Positions 1-9,405 of a stretch of DNA of 64,000 nt are shown here, in pieces. The DNA is from Streptococcus minor DSM 17118. Its GTDB lineage: Bacteria > Bacillota > Bacilli > Lactobacillales > Streptococcaceae. Under the pieces are notes generated by a model. That model worked only from the letters and a program-made list of their open reading frames with translations. It had not been told where the DNA came from and ran no database searches. The DNA is taken from contig NZ_AQYB01000032.1 of the NCBI RefSeq assembly GCF_000377005.1, positions 62,001 to 126,000 on the forward strand, read 5' to 3'. Numbering within the stretch: the first letter of the stretch is position 1; each line of letters opens with the position of its first letter. A program made the translations under genes and the position numbers.

Positions 1-1
1 T

Positions 2-2008
2 TTATCAAAGAAGGACCAGTATTTGAGACTAAGCCTTGAGTTGGATTTTGATGGGGTAGTGGTGACTAACCAAGAAGATTTACATCAGTTGCCCTTCTTA
101 CCTCATTATCAGCAACTGCAGAAAATTTTTGCTACACTAGAGCAGTTAGGTTTTAGAGGTGCTTTTCAGGCCCAGCGAGAGGATTTGTTGGTCCAAGAAC
201 GATATAGTTTCCTGACAGATGGATTGGCTGAACTACGTGCTCTTGGTAAACTATCTCTGTCTCCAGAAGTAGCTGATTTGTTGATTGAGGGAAGTACTCA
301 TGTTTCAGTATCTACTTCAGGTTCATTACTGGATGTATCCTTTGATTTTTCAGGTATTGCAGAAGACGAAATTGAGGCAGCAACCCAGGCTCTGCTAGCA
401 CAAGAGGCCTACTTTACTAGTCAGACAGGGAGGGTACTAGTTTTTGATGAGGAAAGTCGAAAAATCAGTCAAAGCCTACAAAACTTACGGGCCCAATATA
501 GTCAAGGTGGGCATCTAACCCTTACGAAACTAGCCGGCTACCAGCTGGCTCAAGCATTGGAAAGCAATAACTACGTCCAATTCTCTGCTGATTTTCAGGA
601 GCTGGCTTACGATTTGACCCATCCTGAGAGATTCCCCTTGCCGGATGTGGCTGTGACAGCTGATTTACGCGATTACCAAAAAGAAGGTATTAAGTGGCTT
701 TCTATGCTTGATAAATATGGTTTTGGTGGTATCTTAGCAGATGATATGGGGTTGGGGAAAACCTTGCAAACTATCGCTTTTCTTAGTAGTCGCTTGACCA
801 AAGATTCCCGTGTCCTCATCCTAGCACCTGCTAGTCTCATTTACAACTGGCAGGAAGAGTTTCGACGTTTTGCTCCTCAGCTAGATGTGGCAGTTGTATA
901 CGGTCATAAGACTGAACGAGAAGCCATTTTAGCTAAAGAGTATCAAGTTTTAGTGACTAGCTATACCTCTTTCCGCCAAGATTATGAACTTTATCAAAAG
1001 ACCAAGAAATATGATTACCTCATTTTGGATGAAGCACAGGTTATGAAAAATTCTCAGACCAAGATTGCCCAGCTCCTTCGTGATTTTGAAGTAGGCAATT
1101 GCTTTGCCCTATCAGGCACTCCGATTGAAAACCATTTGGCAGAAATCTGGTCCATCTTCCAAATCGTCTTGCCAGGCCTCTTGCCGACTAAGTCAGACTT
1201 TGGGAAGTTATCCGCTCCTCAAGTATCACGTATTATCAAACCTTTTGTTCTACGCCGAAAGAAAGAAGATGTTTTGATTGAGTTACCTGACCTGATTGAG
1301 GTAAATGTCCTCAATGAGTTGTCTGATGAACAAAAGGCCATCTATCTGGCACAATTGCAGCAGATGCAGACTAGCATAGCCGGAGCCAGTGTGGCTGAAA
1401 TCAACCGCCGTAAGATTGAAATCTTGTCTGGCATTACCAGACTTCGACAAATTTGTGACACACCAAAACTCTTTATCGAGGATTATAAGGGCGAGAGTGG
1501 TAAATTGGACAGCCTTCGTGAGCTTCTTATCCAACTCAAAGAAGGTCAGCACCGTATTCTGATTTTCTCTCAATTCAGGGAAATGCTGGATATTATTGAA
1601 GAAACCTTGGACAGCTTGGAGATTTCCAGCTACAAACTAACAGGTTCAACGCCAGCTAATCAACGCCAAATCATGACTCGAGCCTTCAATGCTGGCAGTC
1701 GAGATGCCTTTCTTATCTCTCTGAAAGCAGGTGGGGTCGGTCTCAATTTAACAGGAGCCGATACGGTGATTCTAGTTGACTTGTGGTGGAATCCAGCTGT
1801 TGAAGCCCAAGCTATTAGCCGAGCTCACCGCATGGGTCAAACCCAAAAGGTAGAATTTTATCGGTTGATTACCAAGGGAACCATAGAGGAAAAGATTCAG
1901 GCTCTCCAGGAAACCAAGAAAAACCTAGTTACAGCAGTTTTGGATGGCAATGAAAGCCGAGCTAGCATGACGGTCCAAGAAATCAAGGAAATCTTGGGAA
2001 TTTCTTAA
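2..2008 (+). CDS. SNF2-family DNA-dependent ATPase/helicase, 5' truncated
   Basis: This is the C-terminal part of a SNF2/RapA-type helicase-like ATPase. The frame is open to the left edge of the window, so the real start lies upstream. About 668 residues are visible. The SNF2 core begins near base 660. Motif I (DDMGLGKT) is at about base 737, the Walker B box is DEAQ at about 1026 (DEAH or DEAQ in this family), and the helicase C motif with the NPAVEAQAISRAHRMGQ run is at about 1790-1840. These proteins move along duplex DNA and remodel protein-DNA or RNA polymerase complexes; the target here is unknown. The gene ends just before an unknown gene and murC, an order I recall from pneumococcus. 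Confidence 0.93.
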   Translation, partial: LSKKDQYLRLSLELDFDGVVVTNQEDLHQLPFLPHYQQLQKIFATLEQLGFRGAFQAQREDLLVQERYSFLTDGLAELRALGKLSLSPEVADLLIEGSTHVSVSTSGSLLDVSFDFSGIAEDEIEAATQALLAQEAYFTSQTGRVLVFDEESRKISQSLQNLRAQYSQGGHLTLTKLAGYQLAQALESNNYVQFSADFQELAYDLTHPERFPLPDVAVTADLRDYQKEGIKWLSMLDKYGFGGILADDMGLGKTLQTIAFLSSRLTKDSRVLILAPASLIYNWQEEFRRFAPQLDVAVVYGHKTEREAILAKEYQVLVTSYTSFRQDYELYQKTKKYDYLILDEAQVMKNSQTKIAQLLRDFEVGNCFALSGTPIENHLAEIWSIFQIVLPGLLPTKSDFGKLSAPQVSRIIKPFVLRRKKEDVLIELPDLIEVNVLNELSDEQKAIYLAQLQQMQTSIAGASVAEINRRKIEILSGITRLRQICDTPKLFIEDYKGESGKLDSLRELLIQLKEGQHRILIFSQFREMLDIIEETLDSLEISSYKLTGSTPANQRQIMTRAFNAGSRDAFLISLKAGGVGLNLTGADTVILVDLWWNPAVEAQAISRAHRMGQTQKVEFYRLITKGTIEEKIQALQETKKNLVTAVLDGNESRASMTVQEIKEILGIS

Positions 2009-2036
2009 ACAAGTATAGGCTAAAATAGTGTAAATG

Positions 2037-2045
2037 TGCTATAAT
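2037..2045 (+). promoter_or_regulatory. Extended -10 promoter upstream of the murC-linked gene
   Basis: TGcTATAAT is a perfect extended -10 box. No convincing -35 box is present. The predicted start of transcription lies about 15 bases before the ATG at 2067. Inferred from sequence only. Confidence 0.45.
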
Positions 2046-2066
2046 AATTTCTTGAAAGGAATGCGT

Positions 2067-2744
2067 ATGAGAAGAACATCATTTCCAATAGTGGCAGACA
2101 ACGAGCCTGTCTTGAGTCCCAATCCTCAGATGCGTTTGTATGAGGAATCAGACCTTATCAGCAATATCAGGGGACCTTATCAAGAAAAAGATTATGGTAG
2201 TCAAGAAGAAATTCCTGTTAAGGAAGAAAAACAGGTTGTAGCAGATATTTCAGAGGATCTCTTGCCTCCAATCTTTCATGCAGAGCCGAGCCTTTATTCA
2301 AGGCGGGACCGTATGCAGAAAACGGTGCGTTCTGCTGTAGTGGACACCAAACACTCCACTCAAAAAACTCAAGGCCAGCTAGCGAGAGAGCAAGCACGTG
2401 AAGATTTGAAGAAAAAACGCTCAGCTGCTTATCTAAAGGACGATAAGCCTAATGTTCATAGCCCTGTTATTAAAAGGGAGCCAACGACCCTTTTGGTTAA
2501 AAATCGCAATGAGCAGCTAGTTGACTTAGCTGAGCGCTTGCGCCAAACTAGCTATATTTTGGCGGATATGCCAGCAGTTTATTCTTTGGAGAAGAAGGAA
2601 AGCGAAAAAGAACAACCTGTACGTAAGAATTCTTATGATTTCTTAAAGAAGAGCCAAGTATACAATTATCCTGAGCACAAGCTCAACCAAGAGCGTCGCT
2701 TGGCCCAAGAACTCAATTTGACTCACATGGAAGAGGAAGTATAA
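2067..2744 (+). CDS. Hypothetical charged, probably disordered protein before murC
   Basis: The product is a 225-residue protein of unknown function. It is rich in Lys, Glu, Arg and Gln, has no signal peptide or membrane segment, and has no motif I recognise. The middle (about residues 80-135) is strongly basic and looks helical or disordered. The ATG at 2067 is chosen because AAGGA ends six bases upstream; ATG 2061 would touch the ribosome site. It ends four bases before murC, so the two are probably co-transcribed, and I remember an unnamed gene in this position in pneumococcus. A role linked to wall synthesis would be inference from position alone. Confidence 0.8.
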   Translation: MRRTSFPIVADNEPVLSPNPQMRLYEESDLISNIRGPYQEKDYGSQEEIPVKEEKQVVADISEDLLPPIFHAEPSLYSRRDRMQKTVRSAVVDTKHSTQKTQGQLAREQAREDLKKKRSAAYLKDDKPNVHSPVIKREPTTLLVKNRNEQLVDLAERLRQTSYILADMPAVYSLEKKESEKEQPVRKNSYDFLKKSQVYNYPEHKLNQERRLAQELNLTHMEEEV

Positions 2745-2748
2745 ACCA

Positions 2749-4080
2749 ATGACAAAAACATATCATTTTATTGGAATTAAGGGTTCAGGTATGAGTGCCC
2801 TTGCCCTTATGTTGCATCAAATGGGCTACAAGGTTCAAGGTAGTGATGTTGATAAGTACTATTTTACCCAGCGTGGTTTGGAGCAAGCGGGAATTGCTAT
2901 TTTACCTTTCTCTGAGGAAAATATCACAGAGGATGTCGAATTAATTGCCGGTAACGCCTTTCGACCAGATAATAATGTGGAGATTGCACAAGCAGATAAA
3001 TTAGGTTTGTCCTATAAACGTTACCATGAATTTCTAGCTGACTTTATGCGCCAATTTGTTAGTTTTGGTGTGGCAGGTGCCCATGGAAAAACTTCTACAA
3101 CAGGCCTTTTTGCCCATGTGATGAGCAATATTACGGATACTTCTTTTTTGATTGGAGATGGTACAGGACGTGGTTCTGCTAATGCACAATACTTTGTTTT
3201 TGAATCTGATGAGTATGAGCGTCATTTCAAACCTTATTATCCAGAATACAGCATTATCACCAATATTGACTTTGACCATCCAGATTATTTTACCAGCTTG
3301 GAAGATGTCTTTAATGCTTTTGATGACTATGCCAAACAAGTCAAAAAAGGTCTCTTTGTTTATGGAGAAGATGAGCAGTTACGCCGTATTACAGCCGATG
3401 CACCGATTTATTATTACGGATTTAAGGACAATAATGATTTCGTAGCTTATGACCTGAAGCCGTCTACCACAGGTTCGCAATTCAAGGTCCGTCATGGACA
3501 ACAGGAACTAGGAGAATTCCAGATTCCAACCTTTGGGAAACACAATGTCCTCAATGCTACAGCCGTCATTGCCAATCTTTTTGTGGCTGGTTTTGATTTG
3601 ACTTTAGTTGCGGAGCATCTTCAGACCTTTGGTGGCGTCAAACGTCGCTTTACTGAAAAATTGGTGAACGGAACGGTTATCATTGATGATTTTGCCCACC
3701 ATCCAACAGAAATTATTGCGACCATTGATGCGGCTCGGCAAAAATATCCAAGTAAGGAAATTGTCGCTATTTTCCAACCCCATACCTTTACCCGCACGAT
3801 TGCCTTACTAGATGAATTTGCAGAAGCTCTCAATGATGCTGATGCAGTCTATTTGGCACAAATCTATGGTTCAGCCCGTGAAGTGGACAATGGAGAAGTT
3901 AAGGTTGAAGATTTGGCAGCAAAAATCACCAAAACAGGTGGCTTGGTGACTGTTGAAAATACCTCTCCTTTACTTGATCACAGCAATGCTGTCTATGTCT
4001 TCATGGGAGCTGGCGATATCCAATCCTATGAGTATTCCTTTGAGCAACTCTTGTCCAATTTGTCGAAAAATGTCCAATAA
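2749..4080 (+). CDS. murC: UDP-N-acetylmuramate--L-alanine ligase
   Basis: MurC adds the first amino acid, L-alanine, to UDP-MurNAc in cytoplasmic peptidoglycan precursor synthesis, using ATP. The 443-residue length is normal for the family. The N-terminal Rossmann domain opens with [11 protein letters not shown], the ATP-binding loop GAHGKTSTT lies near residues 110-118, and the central and C-terminal Mur ligase domains follow, ending in GAGDIQ. The ATG at 2749 lies four bases after the previous stop, with a GAAGAGGAAG purine run as ribosome site. The gene is probably co-transcribed with the unknown gene upstream and ends in a hairpin terminator. Confidence 0.98.
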   Translation: MTKTYHFIGIKGSGMSALALMLHQMGYKVQGSDVDKYYFTQRGLEQAGIAILPFSEENITEDVELIAGNAFRPDNNVEIAQADKLGLSYKRYHEFLADFMRQFVSFGVAGAHGKTSTTGLFAHVMSNITDTSFLIGDGTGRGSANAQYFVFESDEYERHFKPYYPEYSIITNIDFDHPDYFTSLEDVFNAFDDYAKQVKKGLFVYGEDEQLRRITADAPIYYYGFKDNNDFVAYDLKPSTTGSQFKVRHGQQELGEFQIPTFGKHNVLNATAVIANLFVAGFDLTLVAEHLQTFGGVKRRFTEKLVNGTVIIDDFAHHPTEIIATIDAARQKYPSKEIVAIFQPHTFTRTIALLDEFAEALNDADAVYLAQIYGSAREVDNGEVKVEDLAAKITKTGGLVTVENTSPLLDHSNAVYVFMGAGDIQSYEYSFEQLLSNLSKNVQ

Positions 4081-4086
4081 AAATTG

Positions 4087-4117
4087 GCAGACAGCTGTCT
4101 GCTGATTTTCCTTTTTT
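4087..4117 (+). terminator. Probable terminator after murC
   Basis: A perfect 16-base palindrome (GCAGACAGCTGTCTGC, 4087-4102) is followed by a T-rich run. The folded stem would have six pairs around a four-base loop. Confidence 0.6.
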
Positions 4118-4183
4118 AGAAAAGTTTTTTAGCAAAAAATTGAACTAAAAAACAGGCGTGAAGCCTATAAGATAGGGAAGTTC

Positions 4184-4212
4184 TTGCTTTTAAATTGCAT
4201 TTAAGATATAAT
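4184..4212 (+). promoter_or_regulatory. Promoter of mltG
   Basis: TTGCTT (-35) and TATAAT (-10) are separated by 17 bases. The GTG start of mltG lies 34 bases downstream of the -10 box. Confidence 0.75.
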
Positions 4213-4245
4213 AACAGATGATTGTGTGAAAGGAGCTTCATTCTA

Positions 4246-5766
4246 GTGGACGATTTACAATCAAAAGATACACAGACCTCTGAAGTGGCAGAAGACAAGC
4301 TCGAAGCGCTTGAAGTTGAGTCCTTTAAACAAACTGAATTGTCGCAGTCAGATGAAGGATCATCTCAGTTCCTTCAGGAAGGAAAAAGGATGACCAGAGA
4401 TGAGTTTGATTTTATCTCTCCTAGTGATCCTCTGCAAGAACAATCTCTTTCTGCACCAAGTAATCTGGATTTAGAGGACACTAGGGTTGAAATGGACTGG
4501 CCACAGTCAGAAAAAACACCTGAGCATGAATTGGAGGACACTATTATTAGTCCAGCAGTATCAGCAAAGACAAAAAAGACTCCTAAAGTCGAATCTACTA
4601 ACTCAAAGCGTCGAAGAAATCGCCAGCGGATGAAACAGGAGACAGCAGCTAAACGCATTGCTGCAACTGTTGTGGTGGTTGTTCTTTTAGCATTAGCTAT
4701 CACAGCATACACTGGCTATTCTTATGTTAAATCGAGCCTAGAACCAATGGATCCAACTTCGACAAAAATTGTTCAAGTGGAGATTCCAGAAGGTTCCTCT
4801 ACCAAAGAAATTGGGAACATTTTAGTCCAAAATCAGTTAATAAAAAATGCAACTATCTTTAACTACTATGCTAAACTAAAGAGCTATAACAATTTTCAAA
4901 GTGGTTACTACAATTTAAGTCAGTCCATGTCTGTCGATGAGTTAGCTAAAACGCTTCAAGAGAGTGGAACACCGACACCTGTAGATCCAATAGCTGGTAA
5001 GGTTTTAGTTATCGAGGGTTATACCATTGAGCAAATTGCTCAGGCCGTGACTGATAATGTGTATACCAAGGATAAGGATGATAAAACTAGCTTTAGTTCA
5101 GAGGAATTTTTGGAGACAGTTAAAAATCCCGATTTTATCAATCGTATGGTTGCAAAGTATCCTAAACTATTTGCAAATTTACCAGCAGCAGATAGCGGTG
5201 TGAAGTACCAGTTAGAAGGCTATTTATTCCCAGCAACCTATGAATATACGAAGTCAACTAGCATGGAAGAATTGGTTGAAAAAATGATTACGGCTATGGA
5301 TGCCAATCTTCAATCCTACTATGGTCAATTGTCTAGCATGGGCTTGACAGTCAATCAACTGCTCACCTTGGCCTCCTTGGTTGAAAAAGAAGGCGCGACA
5401 GACGAAGACCGCAGAAATATTGCCAGTGTCTTTTATAATCGCCTCAATATTTCCATGCCTCTACAATCAAATATTGCAATCCTCTATGCCATGGGAAAAC
5501 TTGGTCAAGAGACTACTCTAGAGGAAGATGCAACTATTGATACCAATATTGATTCCCCTTATAATATCTACGTTCGAGCTGGTTTGATGCCTGGACCGGT
5601 TGACAGCCCTAGTCTGTCCGCCATTCAAGCAACGCTCAAGCCAAATGACACAGAATATTATTACTTTGTAGCTGATGTAACAACTGGTACAGTTTATTAC
5701 TCTGCTACGGTTGAAGAACACAATCATAATGTCGAAAAATACGTTAACAGTAAGTTAAATCAGTAA
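4246..5766 (+). CDS. mltG: Endolytic murein transglycosylase MltG
   Basis: MltG (YceG family) cleaves nascent glycan strands at the membrane and helps set strand length; in pneumococcus it works with the peripheral elongation machinery. From GTG 4246 the product is 506 residues: an acidic cytoplasmic N-terminal region of about 120 residues, a basic patch, one membrane segment at about 137-160, and the extracellular YceG domain. The motif LVEKEGA near residue 380 carries the expected catalytic glutamate, and LEGYLFPATYEY is family-typical. GTG 4246 lies ten bases after AGGAG; TTG 4222 would place the ribosome site inside the gene. It has its own promoter and terminator. Confidence 0.95.
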   Translation: MDDLQSKDTQTSEVAEDKLEALEVESFKQTELSQSDEGSSQFLQEGKRMTRDEFDFISPSDPLQEQSLSAPSNLDLEDTRVEMDWPQSEKTPEHELEDTIISPAVSAKTKKTPKVESTNSKRRRNRQRMKQETAAKRIAATVVVVVLLALAITAYTGYSYVKSSLEPMDPTSTKIVQVEIPEGSSTKEIGNILVQNQLIKNATIFNYYAKLKSYNNFQSGYYNLSQSMSVDELAKTLQESGTPTPVDPIAGKVLVIEGYTIEQIAQAVTDNVYTKDKDDKTSFSSEEFLETVKNPDFINRMVAKYPKLFANLPAADSGVKYQLEGYLFPATYEYTKSTSMEELVEKMITAMDANLQSYYGQLSSMGLTVNQLLTLASLVEKEGATDEDRRNIASVFYNRLNISMPLQSNIAILYAMGKLGQETTLEEDATIDTNIDSPYNIYVRAGLMPGPVDSPSLSAIQATLKPNDTEYYYFVADVTTGTVYYSATVEEHNHNVEKYVNSKLNQ

Positions 5767-5777
5767 TTTTCAAAATG

Positions 5778-5810
5778 GAATTATGTGGTTGGAACCACAT
5801 AATTCTGTTT
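5778..5810 (+). terminator. Terminator after mltG
   Basis: A 12 to 13-bp inverted repeat (5778-5790 with 5793-5805) is followed by TGTTTT. A weak promoter for greA may start inside it (TTGGAA at 5789, TAGTATAAA at 5811). Confidence 0.8.
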
Positions 5811-5848
5811 TAGTATAAAAAGATAAAAGAAGAAATGAGAAAAAAGTA

Positions 5849-6331
5849 ATGTCAGAAAAAACATATCCAATGACAATTGAAGAAAAAGAGAAATTGGAGA
5901 AAGAATTAGAAGAACTCAAATTGGTTCGTCGTCCGGAAATTGTTGAGCGTATCAAGATTGCGCGTTCCTATGGTGACCTTTCTGAAAATAGTGAATACGA
6001 AGCTGCTAAGGATGAACAGGCCTTTGTTGAGGGACAGATTTCTAGTATTGAAACAAAAATCCGCTATGCAGAAATCGTTAATAGTGATGCCGTAGCAAAA
6101 GATGAAGTGGCTATCGGGAAAACAGTTACCGTTCAAGAGGTCGGTGAGACAGATAAGGAAGTCTATCAAATCGTAGGTGCTGCTGGTGCAGATGCCTTTG
6201 CCAATAAGGTTTCAAATGAAAGTCCAATAGGACAAGCTCTGATTGGCAAGAAGAAAGGGGATACGGTTACCGTACAAACTCCAGCAGGGAGCTATGACAT
6301 CAAGATTTTGAAGGTCGAAAAGACAAAATAA
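5849..6331 (+). CDS. greA: Transcription elongation factor GreA
   Basis: GreA binds RNA polymerase and stimulates cleavage of backtracked RNA. The 160-residue length is standard. The N-terminal coiled coil includes [26 protein letters not shown], broken here only by description: its acidic tip residues ([15 protein letters not shown]) are intact. The C-terminal FKBP-like domain contains [15 protein letters not shown] 5849 is used, with a weak purine-rich ribosome site. It follows mltG, as I recall in pneumococcus, and is flanked by terminators on both sides, so it is probably a single-gene transcript. Confidence 0.97.
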   Translation: MSEKTYPMTIEEKEKLEKELEELKLVRRPEIVERIKIARSYGDLSENSEYEAAKDEQAFVEGQISSIETKIRYAEIVNSDAVAKDEVAIGKTVTVQEVGETDKEVYQIVGAAGADAFANKVSNESPIGQALIGKKKGDTVTVQTPAGSYDIKILKVEKTK

Positions 6332-6380
6332 GGTAACAAGCAATGAAAGTGTTTGTTACCTTTCATTCTGTCACTTTTTT
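6330..6380 (+). terminator. Probable terminator after greA
   Basis: The 10-bp arms AAGGTAACAA (6330-6339) and TTGTTACCTT (6353-6362) surround a 13-base loop. The T tract is interrupted before a TTTTTT run at 6375. Confidence 0.6.
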
Positions 6381-6402
6381 GGTACATGAAAAGGTAAGAA
6401 AG

Positions 6403-7743
6403 ATGTTGAGAAAAAGAGTTTACTATAGGTTAATGTGCCTATTTCTGCTAGTGTATTTAGGGCAAGGGGAAGTTTTTGCTCAAGAAACAAATGGCTCAGA
6501 ATCAGGTATACCTACAGAAGCAACGACTTCTACCACCAGTGCCGATTCCTCAAAATCAGAGCTGATTCCCTCTAGCGAAGCAACGACTATATTGCCATCG
6601 CAAGCACCAGATTTTTCTGAAGTAGAGGCCATACCAGAAGGGATTATTGATTCAGATAATCAAATCTTGGTGACAAATACCTTGCTCACCCCTTATCGAC
6701 AGGTGGTTCGTCTGGAGTCTTTTTTTGCATCAGGTGTTCTCTATGGCACTGGTGTGATGATAGGACCGGATCTTGTCTTAACAGCTGCGCATAATGTGTA
6801 CAATATTAAACGGGGTCAGTGGACAGAGGACGTTTTAGTGATACCAGCTCAAAATGGGGAGGCAGAACCATATGGGAAATATCAAGCTGGTCGGATTTTT
6901 ATGCTCAAATCTTATCAAAATGAAGAAACGGGAACATCTGAGTCTTTTGATATGGCTGTTATCAAATTGACTCAGCCAGTTGATAGTCAGGTTGGCTTTC
7001 TTCCAGTATCCACAGAGATTTCTGACGGCAAACGGATTCAAGTAGCAGGATATCCGTATCCTAGGACTTCTGACTGGAAGATTGGTTTTATGTATACTAT
7101 GTGGGGTGAGGCTACCTCTATCAAGGACAACCTTATTCGCTATGAAATTGATACAGAAAGTGGTCAAAGTGGCTCTCCTGTTCTCAATCAAGATAATGAA
7201 ATTGTAGGCATCCATACCCTCGGCTTTGTAGATGGCAATCAGGTTTATATCTACAATGCAGCACGACGCATCATGCAAGATAGTTTAGATATGATTGCTA
7301 TTGCTAAAGGTGAAAAGCAGGGTTCGGAAGAGGTGATTAGCCATTGGTTGGTTCAAAAATCAGTCCATCGTCTCTATCATGCAGGTATTCAGCGACATCT
7401 TTACACTCAGGACCAAAATGAGATAGCTATTTTGAAGACAAGGGGATGGAAATATGAAGGTGAAACTTTTCGTTCTGCGGACTATGGTATCCCTGTCTAT
7501 CGCCTCTATAGCCCAGTGACTAAGGAGCATCTCTATACGACTAGTAGTCTGGAGAGAGATATTTTGGTCCAGCGAGGTTGGGATTATGAAAGTGTTGCTT
7601 GGTACTCAGAAGGTGAAACGCCAATCTACCGCCTCTATCATACAGGTTTGAAGGTTCATCTGTATACAAGTGATACAAATGAAAGGAACGTTCTAAAAAG
7701 GCGTTCTTGGCTTGATGAAGGACTTGCCTGGTATGCCCAGTAG
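6403..7743 (+). CDS. Secreted trypsin-like serine protease with C-terminal YRLY/HLYT repeats (copy 1)
   Basis: This 446-residue exported protein resembles glutamyl-endopeptidase (V8-like) S1 proteases. It has a signal peptide with likely cleavage after VFA at about residue 26, a Ser/Thr-rich linker, a protease domain with an intact triad (His130 in LTAAH, Asp183 in DMAVIKL, Ser256 in GQSGSP), and three repeats of about 41 residues from about 325 to the end, each with RLY...HLYT...GW. The repeats match the family I know as DUF5648. There is no LPXTG anchor, so it is probably released or held by the repeats. ATG 6403 is chosen because a signal peptide starts there. Substrate unknown. Copy 2 follows at 7871. 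Confidence 0.9.
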   Translation: MLRKRVYYRLMCLFLLVYLGQGEVFAQETNGSESGIPTEATTSTTSADSSKSELIPSSEATTILPSQAPDFSEVEAIPEGIIDSDNQILVTNTLLTPYRQVVRLESFFASGVLYGTGVMIGPDLVLTAAHNVYNIKRGQWTEDVLVIPAQNGEAEPYGKYQAGRIFMLKSYQNEETGTSESFDMAVIKLTQPVDSQVGFLPVSTEISDGKRIQVAGYPYPRTSDWKIGFMYTMWGEATSIKDNLIRYEIDTESGQSGSPVLNQDNEIVGIHTLGFVDGNQVYIYNAARRIMQDSLDMIAIAKGEKQGSEEVISHWLVQKSVHRLYHAGIQRHLYTQDQNEIAILKTRGWKYEGETFRSADYGIPVYRLYSPVTKEHLYTTSSLERDILVQRGWDYESVAWYSEGETPIYRLYHTGLKVHLYTSDTNERNVLKRRSWLDEGLAWYAQ

Positions 7744-7766
7744 GTTAGAATATCATTCGATTCACG

Positions 7767-7801
7767 ATAGATAAGGAATGTTCGTTCCTTATCTATTTTT
7801 T
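7767..7801 (+). terminator. Terminator after protease copy 1
   Basis: Perfect 12-bp stem (7767-7778 with 7785-7796), six-base loop, T run. Confidence 0.9.
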
Positions 7802-7823
7802 GTAAAAAATGACGACAAATATT

Positions 7824-7851
7824 TTGAAAAAAAAGATAGTTGAGATATAAT
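7824..7851 (+). promoter_or_regulatory. Promoter of protease copy 2
   Basis: TTGAAA, a 16-base spacer, then TATAAT. A strong AAAGGAGG ribosome site follows at 7855-7862. Confidence 0.8.
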
Positions 7852-7870
7852 ATAAAAGGAGGTATATTAT

Positions 7871-9292
7871 ATGAAATTTACAAAATCACTTTGTTCCATG
7901 TTCTTGTTAACATTGGTTCTTGGGACAACGGCGCCGACATTGGTTTCTGCAAATGAAACAACTACTGCTGAAGAGGTGGCGACTACCGAGGTTGTGAGTG
8001 GACATCCAGTTACAACAACTGAACTAACAGAAGCTACCCACACCCTGAATGTTATTACTTCAACAGTGGAAAATACCACTACAAGTGAAGAAACAACTGA
8101 AGAAAGCGAACCTAAGATTGAAGACAGTGAAGTTGCTGCCTTAGTAGAATCAGGTGTTTTGGAAGGGGTTATTGGTGCAGATGGTCAGTATCGTGTGACA
8201 AATACTACAGTAAATCCTTATCGTAAGACAGGGGTTGTTCTGGCTAATTTCCCTAGTGGAAATACAGGCATTGGCACGGGTGTCCTGATCAGTCCAAACC
8301 TTGTTTTAACAGCAGCTCATGTCTTTTATAACAAAAAAGAGGGCGGATGGGCTACTTCGCTTACTTTCATACCAGCCTTTGATGGTAAGAAAAAACACTA
8401 TGGAACTTATAGTGCCCAAAACTATTATATGTTCCGCTTGTATAAGACCACAACCGGTTCATCTAGTGAAGACAATGATATGGGGGTCATCAAACTAAAT
8501 CGTAATGTTGATTCGCGTGTTGGTTACCTGCCTATTTCTACTACACAGGTAGCTGGGGAGCGGATTCAGCTACCGGGTTACCCAACTCGTACAGATGCTA
8601 AAACAGGTTACATGTACACGATGTTTGATAAGGTATCTTCGATAAATGGAAAAAATATCCGTTACCAATTAGACACAGAACCAGGTCAAAGTGGTGGAGG
8701 AGTCTTGAATCGCAATAATCAAGTCATTGCCATTAATACCTATGAGTATGGAAGCTATGATCGCTATACAGGTGAATGGATTGAATTCCATTACAATATG
8801 GGCCGCCGTGTCATGGAAGATACTAAGACTATGATCAATATGGCTCGAAGCAACAAACCAGGGAATCTTTCTGTTGTTAGTCAAAAAACAGCGGATCCTA
8901 AACATGTCACTTATCGTCTTTATAACCCTGGCATTCAGCGACACCTTTACACACAAAGCTTGGACGAATCTTCTGTATTAACGACCCGTGGCTGGAATTT
9001 TGAAGGACAAAAATTTACTACAGTTGCTGGTGGCACACCAGTTTATCGTTTGTATGGCAAGGTTATGAGGGAACATCTTTATACAACAAGCAAACATGAA
9101 CGTGATGTCCTTGCTCGAAGTGGTGCATGGGATGCAGAGGGCATTGCCTTCTATTCTGGTGGTAAGACTCCAGTTTATCGCCTTTACCATGATGGTTTGC
9201 GTGTTCACCTATATACAGCAGACCAAAATGAAGTGAAGGTCCTAGGTACTCGGGGTTGGAGAAATGAAGGTATTTCCTTCTATACTAAGTAA
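7871..9292 (+). CDS. Secreted trypsin-like serine protease with C-terminal YRLY/HLYT repeats (copy 2)
   Basis: This is a paralogue of the preceding gene with the same layout, 473 residues. A signal peptide ends near residue 27 (LVSA). A Thr/Glu-rich linker follows, then an S1 protease domain with His150 (LTAAH), Asp203 (DMGVIKL) and Ser274 (GQSGGG), then three C-terminal RLY/HLYT repeats. The ATG at 7871 has a near-perfect ribosome site and its own promoter, so the two proteases are separate transcription units. The linkers differ while the catalytic and repeat regions align throughout, which points to an old tandem duplication. No sortase motif is present; the target protein is unknown. Confidence 0.91.
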   Translation: MKFTKSLCSMFLLTLVLGTTAPTLVSANETTTAEEVATTEVVSGHPVTTTELTEATHTLNVITSTVENTTTSEETTEESEPKIEDSEVAALVESGVLEGVIGADGQYRVTNTTVNPYRKTGVVLANFPSGNTGIGTGVLISPNLVLTAAHVFYNKKEGGWATSLTFIPAFDGKKKHYGTYSAQNYYMFRLYKTTTGSSSEDNDMGVIKLNRNVDSRVGYLPISTTQVAGERIQLPGYPTRTDAKTGYMYTMFDKVSSINGKNIRYQLDTEPGQSGGGVLNRNNQVIAINTYEYGSYDRYTGEWIEFHYNMGRRVMEDTKTMINMARSNKPGNLSVVSQKTADPKHVTYRLYNPGIQRHLYTQSLDESSVLTTRGWNFEGQKFTTVAGGTPVYRLYGKVMREHLYTTSKHERDVLARSGAWDAEGIAFYSGGKTPVYRLYHDGLRVHLYTADQNEVKVLGTRGWRNEGISFYTK

Positions 9293-9304
9293 TCTATATT
9301 ATTT

Positions 9305-9332
9305 AAAGATGAGCCTAGGCTCATCTTTTTTT
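9305..9332 (+). terminator. Terminator after protease copy 2
   Basis: Inverted repeat AAAGATGAGCC/GGCTCATCTTT followed by seven or more Ts. Confidence 0.9.
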
Positions 9333-9354
9333 GTGTAACTAGTTCTTTTGACAG

Positions 9355-9383
9355 CAAAAAAACCATCAGCAAAGCTGATGGTT
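9355..9383 (-). terminator. Terminator of the yidC transcript
   Basis: Perfect 10-bp stem (9361-9370 with 9374-9383). On the minus strand it is followed by a T run (plus-strand As at 9354-9360). Confidence 0.85.
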
Positions 9384-9405
9384 GATAAGGATCAATCTCT
9401 ATTAT

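Noticed and set aside
6835..7278. A long open frame on the minus strand inside protease copy 1
   Set aside because: It is a mirror of the protease codons, has no ribosome site or recognisable domain, and the plus-strand protein has full catalytic motifs.
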